This document shows, piece by piece, positions 11,276-24,050 of a DNA stretch of 64,000 nt. This stretch comes from Hemibagrus wyckioides (lineage: Eukaryota; Chordata; Actinopteri; Siluriformes; Bagridae): assembly GCF_019097595.1 (NCBI RefSeq), contig NC_080722.1, forward strand, positions 22,793,130 through 22,857,129. Direction: 5' to 3'. The notes beneath the pieces were generated by a model that saw only the letters and a program-made list of their open reading frames with translations, searched no databases and had not been told where the DNA came from. The translations under genes were made by a program, and so were the position numbers. Position 1 is the stretch's first letter; each line of letters opens with the position of its first letter.

Positions 11276-12795
11276 TCTAAATCTCCATCCAGATTTCTGT
11301 GATACGTTCTACTGTCAAGAGTGTAAAACAATTAAAATTGACTTGGATTGCTGAACATATTACTGATGCATTATTCAAAACCCCCCATTGTGTAAATTCT
11401 GAAGTGTTTTTCCGCCATATTTTCAATTCAGTTATGGCTGTGAGGATGCAGTGCAAATCCCACAATGAATGCGTAGTTTAATCAAAGCTTTAATCCTCAG
11501 CATGGTCATTTTAACCCACCATAATTACACATTACCCCGTTATGCTGTCTCCAGTCTGCGTTTGAACCACAACTGCTCTGACAGGCAAATACACCACTAA
11601 TAGTCCTGTTAGTCATTTTCTGATTGGGGCGTCAGTGGCTACTTAATTTCAGGCCACGTCCCAGAGCTGTGCCAATGCTACACAGGCCTGTCATGTGCAG
11701 TGGCACTTAATAGGTTAGACACAACAAACAAACATTAATGGTTCTTACGGTAAACATTTGGGCATGTCACTGAAAGCTTTCTGGCAAACATCCATACCCA
11801 GAGTGCCTTGCTTCCCTGCCTCGCTTTCCACCTTTTATAAATTCTCACAAATTCATATGCTTCTAGCTTCTAGTGTCTCCAGTCCTGATAATCCGGTGTT
11901 TGGTCATTTTCCTACTAACCTCCTAATCTTGCTGTTGGTTAACTGTGAGTTAATTCAGAATTAGAAATCATGAGCTCTTCTGTTCTAACGAATTGTGTAA
12001 TATTTTGGCAACTGAGGCACATATACATTATATTTTAACACACATAGTACATTTCATCATTTTCTTATTTATATACTTGAGAATGATATAGTATCATGGT
12101 CTATCTCTGCCATTATTAAACAAGATCACACAATGATGATAACATTACTACACATGAACTGTATATGAATCCATCCTGGAAACATTTTGAGTTTTTGTAT
12201 TATAATTGATTAGATTAAGATATATGGCATAAAGCTTAGTTTAACATTCCAGAACTTTGTTTGGAGTGCATGTGTGTGAAGGATTTGGTGTATGTACTGT
12301 ATCCACAATACAGTACATTGGTTACAAATCTACAACAAAACTTCCACAAGCACCACAGAAATGACCACACACTGAAAATAAAAGCTCCCCGATTGTATTT
12401 AATTTAAACTCATACATCATGATTGTGTAACACAATCAGTGTTGTTACATCCAACATAATTTTTCACATATTTTTAAAGTCCTGAATATAATCAAACACC
12501 AAGCTCTGCTACAAAAATCTATTTCATAAACCTTACTATGTATTTAAGGGTTAATCTACTAAATCTGTTAATGATGATTGGAAATAGGACGAATTTCCAT
12601 GAAAGCAGATCTGATGACACATGGTCGTTTGGTTTGGCAAAACAAACCACACCATACAAGTAGAACTACCTCCTGCTTATTGCCATCAACCATCATGGGG
12701 CATGTGCTCACAAAAACAATAATATAAGGTAATATACATATTATTTCACATATTATTATTATTATTAATTTTATTTTTTTTTTTTTTCCAGTTTT
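11276..12795. other. Unassigned noncoding stretch
   Basis: Mostly AT-rich. The part at 11610-11715 is GC-richer, repeat-free and enhancer-like in texture. No gene was recognised. Confidence 0.35.
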
Positions 12796-12797
12796 TA

Positions 12798-13165
12798 CAT
12801 TTTAGTAAGGCAGCATAGTGGCTTAGTGGTTAGCACGTTGGCCTCATGCGTCCTGGGTTCGAGTCTCGTTCCCACTCACTGTGTGTGTGGAGTTTGCATG
12901 TTCTCCCTGTGCTTGGTGGGTTTCGTCTGGGTGCTCTGGTTTCCTCCCACAGTCCAACGACATGCTTCTAGGCTGATTGGATTCTGTAAATTGCCTGTAG
13001 TTGTGATTGAATGAGAGTGTGTGTGTTTGTGCCCTGTGATGGGTTGGCATTCCGTCCAGGGTGTATCCTGCCTTGATGCCCGATGACGCCTGAGATAGGC
13101 ACAGGCTCCCCGTGACCCAAGTATAGATCAGATAAGCAGTACATACAATGAAATGAAATGAAAAA
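12798..13165 (+). repeat. V-SINE, full length
   Basis: The tRNA-like head has an A box near AGTGGCTTAGTGGTTAGCAC and a B box GGGTTCGAGTC. The V-SINE central domain follows (GTGTGGAGTTTGCATGTTCT, then CTCCCACAGTCCAACGACAT). The 3' body is next (GGGTTGGCATTCCGTCCAGG, GCACAGGCTCCCCGTGACCC). The element ends in AATGA repeats. It is the best preserved V-SINE in the window. Open frames over it are byproducts. Confidence 0.93.
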
Positions 13166-13169
13166 ACAT

Positions 13170-14550
13170 TTCAGTAACTGTGCTATAAGTTTTGTGTAAT
13201 CCTTTGTCATCATATTTGTGGGTTTTAGATGGTTGTCATAGAAACACAATCAAACTTTGATCAGTCAAGTTCCTTTTTTTTTCAGATTTTCTGTCTGGTG
13301 TTGGCTTTCACTGAAGCTGCAATATAAAAAGATACTAAGAATGGCATGGTTCATTTTTCTCTTAGTTTGTTTATTCTTCGGACCAGAACTTAAAGCTTTT
13401 TGGCATTGAACAAAGGCTGATGACTGGTTCATATACAAGATTTTTGTCTGTAGACCAGCAGCTGTTCAGTTTTTATGCCTGATTAGGGGTCTAATTAAAA
13501 TCAAAATAAAAAGGTCATTTGGACGCTTCATGCACTCAAAACTTGCCACAAAGAGGAAAAAATAAAAAATTAGGAGGAAAAAAATGTATTAAAAGCAAAA
13601 GATGGACGACGATAACAAGTTGGGCAAGATGTCTCACCAATGTATTTTAAATTCACCCACATTGTGTGATGAATTTTCCAACATTTTAAAAATTAGTGTA
13701 TTCTGTACGCTAAAGCTGTCATGTTATGTGCATTTGACATCAAGGGCTGCACAATGCTGGTAAAATGCAGCTAAATCATAAAAGATTTATTTTGCAGTTT
13801 GTATCTCTATAACATTACAGGTTCCTTCCATCATTTATTTTTCAACCGCGTCTCATTTTCAGTTGACTTTTCATTCTGTCATTTTCATGTCTGTTATATC
13901 AAAAAGCACTTGCTTCAAACTTGCCTCAGCATAGCAACGTTGTCTAATGTCTAATGTTGCCAGTAACGCAAAATCATTTCCAAGAGTCTGAGGAACTTGA
14001 GATGAAATTGATTCATCTCAAGAGCCAAAACCTTGTACTTTGTCACTCAACCACATCAGAAACACAAAAATGATTTCCGTATGCCCGAAAGCCGCCAGAG
14101 TTTGGATTCATCTAGGTGATTTTCTAGCTAATGCCTTTGTCACAGAGTCAACACAAACTATAAACTACAGTTTTGTAGGCGTTGCAAGACAGTGAGTCAC
14201 TAGGAAAAAAGCTTGGCACAGACCAACTGAGGTACGAGACAATGACGTGAAAAAGAACAAGTAATAGAAATAGCATAAGTTATGCCAGCACAGGTGGGAG
14301 CAGGATACAGAGCAGTACAGAGTGATAAACAGAAGCACTGACAGATGGCGGAAGAAAAAGAAAGCAAACTTTTCAGCCGGTGTAGGATGAGCAGTGGGAA
14401 GAGGTGTGAATTAAAAAAGTAGGCAGAATTAGAAATAATGACAGCAGCAGGAATGAAAGAAAGAAGAATGCAGGTGATATAAATGTAGGATTTGCAGTAG
14501 CAATGGTGAAAAGCTTTAAAAACCTATAGAGCAGCCATTATAGCTCCACC
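13170..14550. other. Unassigned noncoding stretch
   Basis: No gene or known element was recognised. The stretch is AT-rich with purine-rich portions near 14230-14510. Confidence 0.4.
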
Positions 14551-14554
14551 ACCT

Positions 14555-14840
14555 GCTTTGTCACGCACCCACCATGATCCTTAATGGAGCAAGTTTGTCA
14601 AAACAGATTGCACATCAACTCAACGTGATTTAGTAAGCTGTTTTGTGCCCCTCTCATTGCTCATGAGGCTTAGTATCAAACATTTAAAGGGCCGAAGGAG
14701 CAAAAAAAATCTCAACTTTTGACTCTTGTACACTCTGCCTTGAAAGAGGTGGAGGAACGTTCATAGAGCTTGTCTGTTAATTGGGAATAACTTCCCTAAA
14801 GAGACCCTTGAGGGTCACTCTTTTTCTCCAGACCTGTCAG
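14555..14840. other. Candidate conserved noncoding block
   Basis: Repeat-free, balanced composition, no useful reading frame. The block contains TTAATGGAGC and ATTTAAAGGGCC motifs and looks more constrained than its AT-rich flanks. This is inference from texture. Confidence 0.25.
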
Positions 14841-15750
14841 CACTCCTTTCAAATGGGGATTTGTCTTATTTTGGAGACCTCTTTTTGCCATTTAATATGA
14901 ATCCCAGGCTACAGCTGCTGGAGTGATCAAGGGAATGAGAGCTTTTAATGTATTCTGGCCCCAATGCCCTCTTGCACTTATCATCATTACCATGATACAC
15001 ACGGGATATTGACCAAATCTTTTTGAATTGCATAAAATTAGATAAATAGAAAATAGATATTTGATTTTCCTTCTCTTCTGTCCTTTTCATTCAGTTTATT
15101 GGACTTTCATAATGACATTATAAAAGTCCAATAAATACATTAAGATATCTGACAATAAACTGTGATTCAGTTCAAAGATAGTATAAAAAAAATGTTTACT
15201 TGCATGTGTGTCAGTGATCTGTAAGCACAAAAAAAATAATGATGTTATTGGAATTCTGTAAAATCGTTCACTGAACTCCACAGCTATGAGTTAATATTTG
15301 CAAGACACAGAGTCCTTAAGTGTTTCAGTTGGAGCGGAGGAATTTCCAGGCTTCGTGAAGAAAAATATTTAGATTTGAAGTCCTTAAATAAAATAGATAC
15401 ATTGAGAAGCAGTGTCATGGACCACTGAGAAGTGGAGAGTCAACTTCCTGTCCTCTTTGTGGCTTGGCTGAAATCTCCAAAAATGGCCTTACCTGCATTC
15501 AGGCTCAATTTATTTTTTTGGAGCAGATACAGGTCAGAAATGGAGTCTTCTTCTGAGGAAAAAAGCTGTGTTTCAAATCAAACAGTCCCTTCACTCAGTT
15601 CACTCCTCCATCGTATTTACGAGTGGACCTATTAAAACGCCTTTCAGTCACAGGGGTAAAATTTCCTCCTTTAAGGGGAGACAGTCATGATTTTTATACT
15701 CATTTATTTAACTGACTAACAGTTGAATGAGGACTGGAAAATTGTTTAGA
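14841..15750. other. Unassigned noncoding stretch
   Basis: No supported gene or repeat. Confidence 0.4.
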
Positions 15751-15754
15751 CTGA

Positions 15755-15898
15755 TAAAGACTTCTCTCCAATGCCATTTTAATCTGGGCTTGGGACCGGC
15801 ACTGCATCCAGTGGCTGGGGATTAGGCACTGCCTGGGAATCGAACCCGGTCCCGCTGCATGGTAGGCAAAAAACGTACCACTGAGCGACCAGTGCCCT
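15755..15898 (-). repeat. tRNA-Gly-like SINE
   Basis: The minus strand reads as a tRNA-related head with A-box-like TGGTCGCTCAGTGGTACG and a perfect B box GGTTCGATTCC, then GCAGTGCC. The glycine-tRNA-like part is followed by a non-tRNA body (CCAGCCACTGGATGCAGTGC, CGGTCCCAAGCCCAGATTAA). The non-tRNA body identifies a SINE and not a tRNA gene. The copy stops before the module found alone at 32303-32345. Confidence 0.8.
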
Positions 15899-15899
15899 A

Positions 15900-17215
15900 T
15901 ATAGAGACAGCATAGTATTAACTGTAAAACATAAATACATGTATAAGTGCTAAGGGCCAAAAGTAATGCTCAACATGATGCTACCACTGCCACAACCACA
16001 TTTGACTTGGGGAATAAGCAGCTTTAGGTAACTTCAAAAAAGCTAAAATTTTAGTCAGAACCATTTATCACTTCTTTGCTAAGACTTTGCTAAGACTTTT
16101 AAGACTAGTGTATGGACTACACTAAAAAATATTCAGTGGTTCAGTAAATACAACAAACATAAATTGGTGATTTTTTCAAATTATTAGACTTATTTAAATG
16201 CCTTAAGTGTTAAGTGTTGTATTAAATTAATTTATGTGCATAAATTTAAATATGTGGCTAAACCTCAAAGTCTATATTTGACTTACTTTACTGAGTTAAA
16301 TTTAATATTAACTTGAACTTGAACTAAAATGTGGAGGCGTAGTTTTTGAACTTGATTTGCATATGCATTTGCAGAACTTTATACTGATTGAGTGTTATGG
16401 GTGGAGTGTTTTCAGTATTTCTTGTTTTGTGTTGGTTTTAAGGCCTAAGGCCTGAAATTGTCACCTCTCAGTTAGTTAGTCAGTAAGTTGTAGGGGAGAT
16501 TTACAAAAGCCAATGTTTACAAACAAGAATTAATATTTCTATTATGTGGTTTTAAAGTGTTGATTTTTTTTACTAATTTAAAAAAGGATAACTGCTAGTT
16601 AAATTTGCTCACATTTTCTTATAAAAAATTAATTTTTATGTAAAACTGTACTTTTGTACTTACTGCACTTTTAAATTAGAAATGTTAGTATAAAATATGT
16701 TATTATGTGTGGAAATTGTTACTGTACTTATTATAAGTAAAGATATGGCCTGTGAACAGCTTCTCTCCTCTGAGCTTCTCTCCTCTGCCCAGCTCTTGCA
16801 TTACCTTTGGCCTGTAGGTTAAGTCTCTGGCTAATCCTGTCTGTTGCTTTTGTTAGCAGTTGTGCTTGTGCCATAGTGCTTACATTTTAAATATTGGATT
16901 TGCTCTGCTTTTTTTTTTTACAGCCAAACCCTGATGGATACTTTTCCAGAACTTTGTTTTTGATTGTTGTTTGGTTTAGCCATTTTGTAGGTATTTGCTT
17001 TTTGGGGCTTTCAAAGGCTTACACTGAGATCACATTTATAAATGTTAATTAATTAATTAAGAATTCTTCTTAATAAAGGATCCAGTTGAAACAAATCAAT
17101 TATGTCATTACATTAACTAAATAAAGGTTTGTCATACAGTTGTGAACATGTATATACTCATGTATATACATGTATATAATCAGCTACAGTTACGTTATTT
17201 ACTGTTTAGTGTCTT
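15900..17215. other. Unassigned noncoding stretch
   Basis: Strongly AT-rich. The part at 16120-16480 looks like a decayed DNA element, but I could not find a matching second end. A 14-base unit, GCTTCTCTCCTCTG, is directly repeated at about 16760-16788. Confidence 0.35.
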
Positions 17216-17217
17216 CC

Positions 17218-17540
17218 AAATGAGGATGGGTTCACTTCTGAGCCTGGTTCCTCTCAAGGTTTCTTCCTCATATCATCTCAGGGAGTTTTTCCTTGCCACC
17301 ATCGCCACAGGCTTGCTCATTAGGGATAAAATAGGGATAAAATAGTTTAATAATTAAATTTAATAATTTATTCTTATTTCTAGTTATTTACTTATTTTTT
17401 ATTTTTTGTTTTCATTTTTCCCCTCCCCTTTCTCTGTTTCTCATCTTTTGTAAAGCTGCTTTGAGACAATGTTCATTGTAAAAGGCGCTATACAAAATAA
17501 ATTGAATTGAATTGAATTGAATTGAATTGAATTGAATTAT
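17218..17540 (+). mobile_element. L2-type LINE 3' end (5'-truncated)
   Basis: This is the same 3' untranslated module as in the long LINE ending at 58591: ATGAGGATGGGTTCACTTCT, TTCCTCTCAAGGTTTCTTCC, GGGAGTTTTTCCTTGCCACC, then TGTAAAGCTGCTTTGAGACA and GCGCTATACAAAATAAATTG. It finishes in about seven TTGAA/AATTG units. Only the untranslated tail is present, the usual result of incomplete reverse transcription. Confidence 0.92.
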
Positions 17541-17995
17541 TTAATTAATTACATGTATATGCAAGCATGAAATGTAGTACCTGACCGGTTCATCTAACAC
17601 TGGTCTTGCTGTCTTTGACATTTTCAATGACAACATGCAGAGCCCTGAATCACACTTGCTCCCATAAGCCTTCTTATATTTATAATGTAATCACTTTAGC
17701 AGTCAGCCTCTGCCTTGTCAAATATCACATGGGGGTTGGACAACTAGCAGCTGTTGTAGCATTAAATGGCCATGTCTATTGATGCCTATAAGAAGTTCAG
17801 AATAAAGCCAAAACCAGATCTCCAGATTGTGTGATTTCAGTGACATCATTATATATGGGAAAGGGGATAAGGGTTCATCTGAGATTAAAATCTGATAGAG
17901 CAACTGACTTGTGGGTATGAGTTATTTCATAAAGCAAAATAAATTTCTGTATGGCAAACATCCACAAACGAACTGTAAATGGATGGTTGTACATG

Positions 17996-18005
17996 CACAC
18001 ACACA

Positions 18006-18036
<31 letters not shown>
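17996..18036. repeat. (CA)n microsatellite
   Basis: A run of CA units with one AAC interruption near the start. Confidence 0.98.
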
Positions 18037-18039
<3 letters not shown>

Positions 18040-18862
18040 AACCCTAAAAACCATAACTGATTAAAGATTTGATGTACATTACCATGTCAGGAGTATTAAA
18101 TCCTACTTCTTTTTGCATCCATACCTAAATCTGTACAAATAGTATCTATTCATTTCATAATGAAAAAAGAGCTTCATAAAACTGATCTGCAAACTGATCT
18201 GCACTTATTTATACAACATACACGTTGTCCAGGGAAAAACCATCTTATTAAATAACACTTCTTCGCTTTGTTGAATTTCTGTGCAGCAAAGGAATCAGCG
18301 AGCATTATCTTCACTTCAGTGCGACACGCCCACTCGAAATCCAAACCATATTAAAGCTGACTGCATTCATATCCCATGGTGCACAGATGCTGACAGATAG
18401 TACAGAAAATACTGTACACATGATATACTGTTTCGACTCCAGATAAGCATCAAGAACAAAAAGTGATGTTTTGAGTCATGACAGTACTGGAGTTACATTC
18501 CAAAAGCCGTTTCTTTTATAAGAGAGGGAACTTCTGTCTGAAAATAATTAAGATTATTTTAAGATAAAACATTGCCTAATGTGGATAACAATTTTAATGT
18601 TGTAATCCAAGGAGCTCTGTTACACTCTCTTTCTACAAACAACACGTTCCTCACAGATGCTCTACCATGCTCTTAAGACTTGCCAGAGGTTTGTAAAGAT
18701 GGTTTTGATCACTGGGCAGATCCATTTGTTAGATGAGGTGCTACTTTTTATACACAGCTCTGTCTTTATGTTAATTGAGAATCAGGTTTTTGGGTTTTTT
18801 TGTTTTTCATTCACCACATGAAGAGAGCATGGCACAGCACAAAGCTCTTCATGGTTTAGCTG

Positions 18863-18888
18863 TATTTATTTATTTATTTATTTATTTA
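18863..18888. repeat. (TTTA)n microsatellite
   Basis: About six tandem TTTA units. Confidence 0.95.
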
Positions 18889-19594
18889 AACAATTTTAGC
18901 ACATCAGAAGTGAATTCCTGCGCTGTTAATTGCAGTTTACAGGTCAAATAAGTCAGGTTACTGTGATCTTATAATAACACACTTTTTAGGAATTGATACA
19001 GTAGCTAACTGTATATAATAGCAGTAAATTACTGTAATTGTACATTAAAAAAAGCCACAAAACTCATAATGACTCTTCTCTGTGTAGTGTACAATGCCTA
19101 TAACTCTTTAGTCAAGGACCTGTTTCAACTCACCATGGACTATCTTACAATGAGTAAGTAAGTTTAGTGGGTGTGTAAAAGCTTCCGTTAGCTAGTTAAC
19201 ATGAGCTAATCATGTTCCTTCAACCTTGCATCACTATGGTAATTCAGACGACCATCCTGAGTCACTTCCTCTCCTGGTAATTAAATTTAGGTAATTAAAT
19301 TGACTACTTCAAAATTCATGAAATTCCTTCATCTATTCATCTTCATACACATAACATATTTTAAAATGTGAATTTATTTGGACTATTTGTTTTATAATTA
19401 TAATCAGTGTAATTAAATATATTACAGTAACCTATTTTTATACTGTTTAGAACAATTCTTGCTTGTTACTTATTGTTCTTATTATTTCTTATTCCTTTAC
19501 AGTAATATACTCCAGCCACCATTTATAGTAATTATTAAATAACTGTAAACAGCCGTTTCAGACGTTTACTGTTCGCATGTTTTTACTGTAGCTG

Positions 19595-19830
19595 TAGCTC
19601 CCTAACAACAGTGACGTCAGAATGTTGCTGTAAAAAAGCAAGATAAGGTTTAATTGTGTGGTTGATCTACGTTTTGCTTTCATCAGTGCACTGCAGTCAT
19701 GCCACACTGAAATGCAATCACTGTCCAATTACAGCCATAAACGGCACTCAGGGGAATGGCCATAAACCCAGAAGGGGATAATAGCTGTAAACCCCAGAAA
19801 GGGCCTAATAATGGCATTTTTAGGAGGCAT
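19595..19830. other. Candidate conserved noncoding block
   Basis: Repeat-free block with a CRE-like GTGACGTCA at about 19611-19619, an AAGATAAGG GATA-type site and several ATTA sites. There is no reading frame of note. The enhancer role is inference. Confidence 0.3.
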
Positions 19831-20485
19831 TGTCATCCATATAAAAGCTTCTCAATGTATGATATATTATATAATAATATAGTTTGTTTCTTTATAGTTT
19901 TCTTCATTGCTAATCAAATAGAGCCTCATTCACTTCTCTGAGGGAAGTCAATGACAAAAACAAAACCCTGCTGATTATGTCTCACTGAAGAGATTAAGCG
20001 CTGTATGAACAATGCATTGCTTGTTAATGATTCAGTTTTTCAATGATTTTTAGTTCTTGTGTCTAGAATGCTCTATAGCAAGTATTATGATAGTTAGATG
20101 TAACTCAGCAATTTCAAAAATAACATATCAATATAAATCAACATTAACAACACCAAAAGTACCCTTTTAAATAAAATACATAACAAACTTAAATATTTGT
20201 ATTTACTGTCTTATTTGACTTGAAAGCTAACTCACTAGTGTACTTATCACATAATAAATAACGTGTTCATTATGCTAAATAAGGCCTAGATTATCAAAAA
20301 GTAGCTGAACTGAACAAACAGACATCCCTGATGCGATTTTCTTCTTTATTTTAAATTATTGCCAGTGCTTCACACATAATAATTTAGAATAAACTCTTAT
20401 TCAATAAAACCATCATTGTAAGTCCTTTTTTTTTGCCCAAGTCTCCTAGACAGTAGTGTATCATATCATGTAAATCTATAGGCTC
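19831..20485. other. Unassigned noncoding stretch
   Basis: AT-rich with nothing recognised. Confidence 0.4.
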
Positions 20486-20489
20486 AGTA

Positions 20490-20880
20490 TGTTTGGGTCA
20501 GCGCTGCATGTATCTCCTGGGAGGAGCGGCCGAACCCAGTAAAGCAGCAGCGAGTGCAAGAGACGGGAGGAATGGCGCCAATTCTAATAAGAGAAACGCG
20601 GGCCTTAAGAAACCGCTAATAGTTCCTAAAGTTTCTTGTCCCATGAGCCTCAGTGGCAGGAGGGAGGAGGGCTAAGGTGGAGGCCGCTAATCAGTGTCAG
20701 GCTTCTGGAAGAGACGGCTTTCCTTGTCTGTGTGTGTGTGAGCTGTGGAAAGGGTATATTGGGGTATCCTGGAGAGAGAGCAAACGGGAAAGAGAAAGAG
20801 TCTGTATTGAATATTAAGGTTAATTTCTATCCTAAAATACAGCAGCCTTGTTGGGGTGTTCATAGCCCAGCAGACAGCCT
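20490..20880. other. GC-richer CpG-containing block
   Basis: The stretch 20500-20700 is clearly richer in GC and CpG than its surroundings (for example GCGGCCG, GGCGCC and ACGCGGG). It has short open frames on the plus strand that match no known protein. It could be a noncoding exon, a promoter-like CpG patch or a conserved element. I see no splice-site arrangement that would settle this. Confidence 0.3.
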
Positions 20881-20893
20881 CAATGTATGACAC

Positions 20894-20916
20894 CTTTTTT
20901 TTTTTTTTTTTTTTTT
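20894..20916. repeat. Poly-T tract
   Basis: An uninterrupted run of about 23 T. Confidence 0.95.
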
Positions 20917-21084
20917 GTAGGGAGAGTGCTCCACCCATAGGACATAAAGTGAGAGAGACATAAAGTGAGAGAGCACCTATTTATAATAGGCTTAATTCAG
21001 TAAAAATCTGTATAATTTAAAGAGAAAGTTGTGGTCTTTTTTTGTAACTTTTTTATTATATGTATAGAGCATGCAGGCAATATT

Positions 21085-21515
21085 TTGTAAGATTAAAATA
21101 ACTGACTAAAAGTGGAAAAAAGGTTTACAATTTTCCTGTCTGTACTGCCTATGTAGGTGCCACCAAAACAGCTTTGAGCCGTTGAGGCATGGAGTCCATG
21201 ACTGCAAGACCTCTGAAGGTAAAGAAATTGTTTGTCCAGCACATCCAACAGATGCTTGATTAGCGTGAGATTTGGGGAATTTGGAGGCCACACCTTGAAC
21301 TCTTTGTCATGTTCCTCAGACAATTCCTGGACAGTTTTTGCAGATTAGCAGGGTGAATTATCATGCTGAATGGAGTGTACTTGGTTTGCAACAACATTTA
21401 GGCAGGTGATATGTCTCAAAGTAACATCTGCCAGGACCCAAGGTTTCCTAGCAGAACATTTCTCAGAGAATCACACCATCTCATCTTATTCCCATAGTGC
21501 ATCCTGGTGCCATCT
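21085..21515 (-). mobile_element. Tc1-type transposon relic (catalytic and C-terminal part)
   Basis: The minus strand holds a decayed Tc1 transposase fragment. Readable pieces include EEHDKEFKVWPPNSPNLTLI around 21260-21320, the region that normally carries the third catalytic residue. It reads LTLIKHLLD where the family has LNPIEHLWD, so the glutamate is lost. Upstream on that strand (21330-21515) the family DNA is recognisable but internally deleted. Downstream, the terminal GLVESMP region survives only as broken frames. No terminal inverted repeat remains. It belongs to the same Tc1 family as the relics at 51528-51990 and 52200-52475. Confidence 0.85.
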
Positions 21516-21612
21516 CCTCCCCAGGTAAGGGACTCACACGCACACGGCCTTCTACATGGAGGAAAGGGCATGAGCACAGTCAAGCATTATACAAACCTGA
21601 AACACTTAAAGA

Positions 21613-21624
21613 GTGTGTGTGTGT

Positions 21625-21657
<33 letters not shown>

Positions 21658-21701
21658 ACAGAGAGAGAGAGAAAGAGAGAGAGAGAAAGAGAGAGAGAGA
21701 G
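21613..21701. repeat. Compound (TG)n(GA)n microsatellite
   Basis: About 22 TG units with one TA interruption run directly into about 20 GA units with AAA interruptions. Confidence 0.98.
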
Positions 21702-23745
21702 TTTACATTATTATTATTGTGCCAACAATTTGACCCTGTAATATTTATCTCCCATACTACCATTGTTAGTAAATATTAGATTTTAGTCTCCTTATCAAAT
21801 ATCAAAAACTATTTTTGACTAACTCACTTTTTATTAGCAACATAAACAATTATGTTTGAGTATTCCTGCTCTTCCCTTATAATATGGAAAGATTTGTGAC
21901 TTTCCTTAACCTTTGCTCTCACTGTACCTGTTGAGAACACTGCCCCTTTTTACAGCAGCTGCCTGAGGCTACACGAGAGTTAGCACTGTGTGGAACCTGA
22001 TGGGGCAATCATAATACTTAGCACAGACAGGCCTCGTGGCCTGACAGAAACCGCAGACTGCTGCGTAAAACACTGTCGCTGCAGCCCTAACACTGAAACC
22101 TGAACCACTCTCCCTCATCAGAAGAACAGTATTCTCTATGCTTCAGTACACAGACTTGCAGTCAGGAGCGCAGGTCTATGGATAAAGAGTCTCTGTGCAT
22201 GACTGGCTCATTTTCATTTTCATTGCTCATTTACTATATATAGAACAACAAGCATAAAATACACGATACACTATAAGGAATAGAAGTGATGAATTCTTAA
22301 GGCATGTGAGAAAAATATGTTGTATTTTGACATAATGATATCTCTACCATTGGCTTACTCAGTGATACAGTATGTTTATTTTGTTTTTCAGCACTTAATT
22401 TCCATAAAAAAAACTGCAGGCCAATAAAATTGCACCCTTTTGTCTTTTCCCCACTTCTCCACTAAACATTCTGACTATCATAAATCAAGCGATTATAGTG
22501 AATGGAAAACAACAGCGACTGCGAAAACAAAAGCAGCATCCTGGTTAATTCCTGAAAGTTAGCAGTAATGAGCAATGTTCCCACAGGTTTATGTCAGACC
22601 ATAAAGAGAACAGGCCATCGTTATACAAGATGGCCTCTGCTTTGCTAAGCTTTAGTATTTACTAAAATCTGTCATACCTGAGAATTTATTGTTCTACCAA
22701 GCCGTCCTCCAGACGTTTATCCTTAACTCCAAACTGCTCAAAGCTAGACCATAACTGTCACTAACAGTGCCTTATTACCTAAACATCACACCAGGGTAAC
22801 TCGAGAAGCACAAAATAATCCAGCACAGGAAACGACCCAACATGGAAACTTAGTTCTGGAAGTTTTTTTTTAAGAGGCAGGACAATCATTCAGCCACACA
22901 ACCATCTTGTGGACTTCAGAATCACAACTGCGTGTGTTTTTGTCAATAGAAATCCACTTTGTGGACTGTGAAGTGATGATGGGTCTTTCAGCAGGTGTTT
23001 TTTTGTCATTTTGACTTACCCTTGTTGATGACCTCAGGGGTGAAAACTAATACCATAGCTCTCAAATGTGTGAAGCTGTGTTCTTTTTTCAGACTCATGT
23101 TCTAGCATTGTTGTAGTGTTTTTCCTCCAAAGCACTCCATAATACTCCAGCAGTTTGATCCTGACATTTAAAAGCAGTTGTTGAAGATCCATTCAGTGAC
23201 TGATACTATAACATAAAATAAATACAATCAGGTAAATCAGCTTTATGAGAAGGCAAACAGTTTGTGGTCTTTAAGAGCTCTATATTGTAAACTTCATTCG
23301 GTCTGCTGTGGAAAGTCTTTCACTGATATGAGAAGGTGTTAGAAGGTGATGGTTTGTAGCCATGTTCTCTAGGCCTCTCTCCCTCAATAACGTGACATGA
23401 GACAGGCTCCTTCTTTCTAATTAAAAGCTGAGCTTGGGTAGACATAAGCACTGGGTGTGTGAGCACAGAGAGCACTGTGATGACAGGGTCTTGCTGGTGA
23501 CCCCTGGAAAGTTTGAAGGGGACGTCATCTAACGCCAGAGGTGAAAAGGTAAAAATGACCAATGACTCAATCGGATTTACAGCCTCACTAAATCGAGGAC
23601 TTAATCCACCTTGAGCTTGTTGACAGCATTAATTGACATTTCCTCCTATATCCACAAACAGCTCAACAATTTTAGACTCTTGTATGAAAATGAGTGAATC
23701 CTTTAATAGTTACAGTTAATAGTTAATAGTTATTGCAACACTTTT
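21702..23745. other. Unassigned noncoding stretch
   Basis: No recognised gene or element. The segment 21980-22110 is GC-richer and repeat-free. Confidence 0.35.
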
Positions 23746-23749
23746 TTTT

Positions 23750-24050
23750 TCAATGAGTTCAAAGTTTCCATCTGGATTTAGAATGGCTGCATTAGCAATG
23801 CTTATTGGAAGTCTACTCCAAGCTTTAAGGGTATGTAATAAATAAAAATCTTTATTCAGTCCCTGCTCTATGCATATGAATCTATATCTATGAATTTAGA
23901 GCTTTAAATGTAATGAGAAGGACATCGTGGTCAATCTGGAATTTAATAGGAAGGCAATGCAACTTGAATAGGTAGCTTTACATAATGTTTCTGTCCTGGG
24001 ATTATGAAGTTTTCAAGATAGAAATCATATAATAAAACCGCTTCAGAGGT
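23750..24050 (-). repeat. Possible decayed dispersed repeat
   Basis: The string AATTTAGAGCTTTAAATGTA, followed by GGTCAATCTGGAATTTAATA and GGAAGGCAATGCAAC, resembles a dispersed fish repeat I associate with LINE-derived sequence. The match is from memory and imperfect, and the orientation is a guess. Confidence 0.3.

Larger units (their letters stand above)
17545..19590. other. Unassigned noncoding stretch
   Basis: Includes the CA microsatellite at 17996-18036 and a TTTA run at 18863-18888. No gene was recognised. Confidence 0.4.

Noticed and set aside
16120..16480. Possible DNA transposon with an ACACTAAAAAATATT-like end
   Set aside because: No inverted counterpart of the end could be found nearby, so I could not support it as an element.
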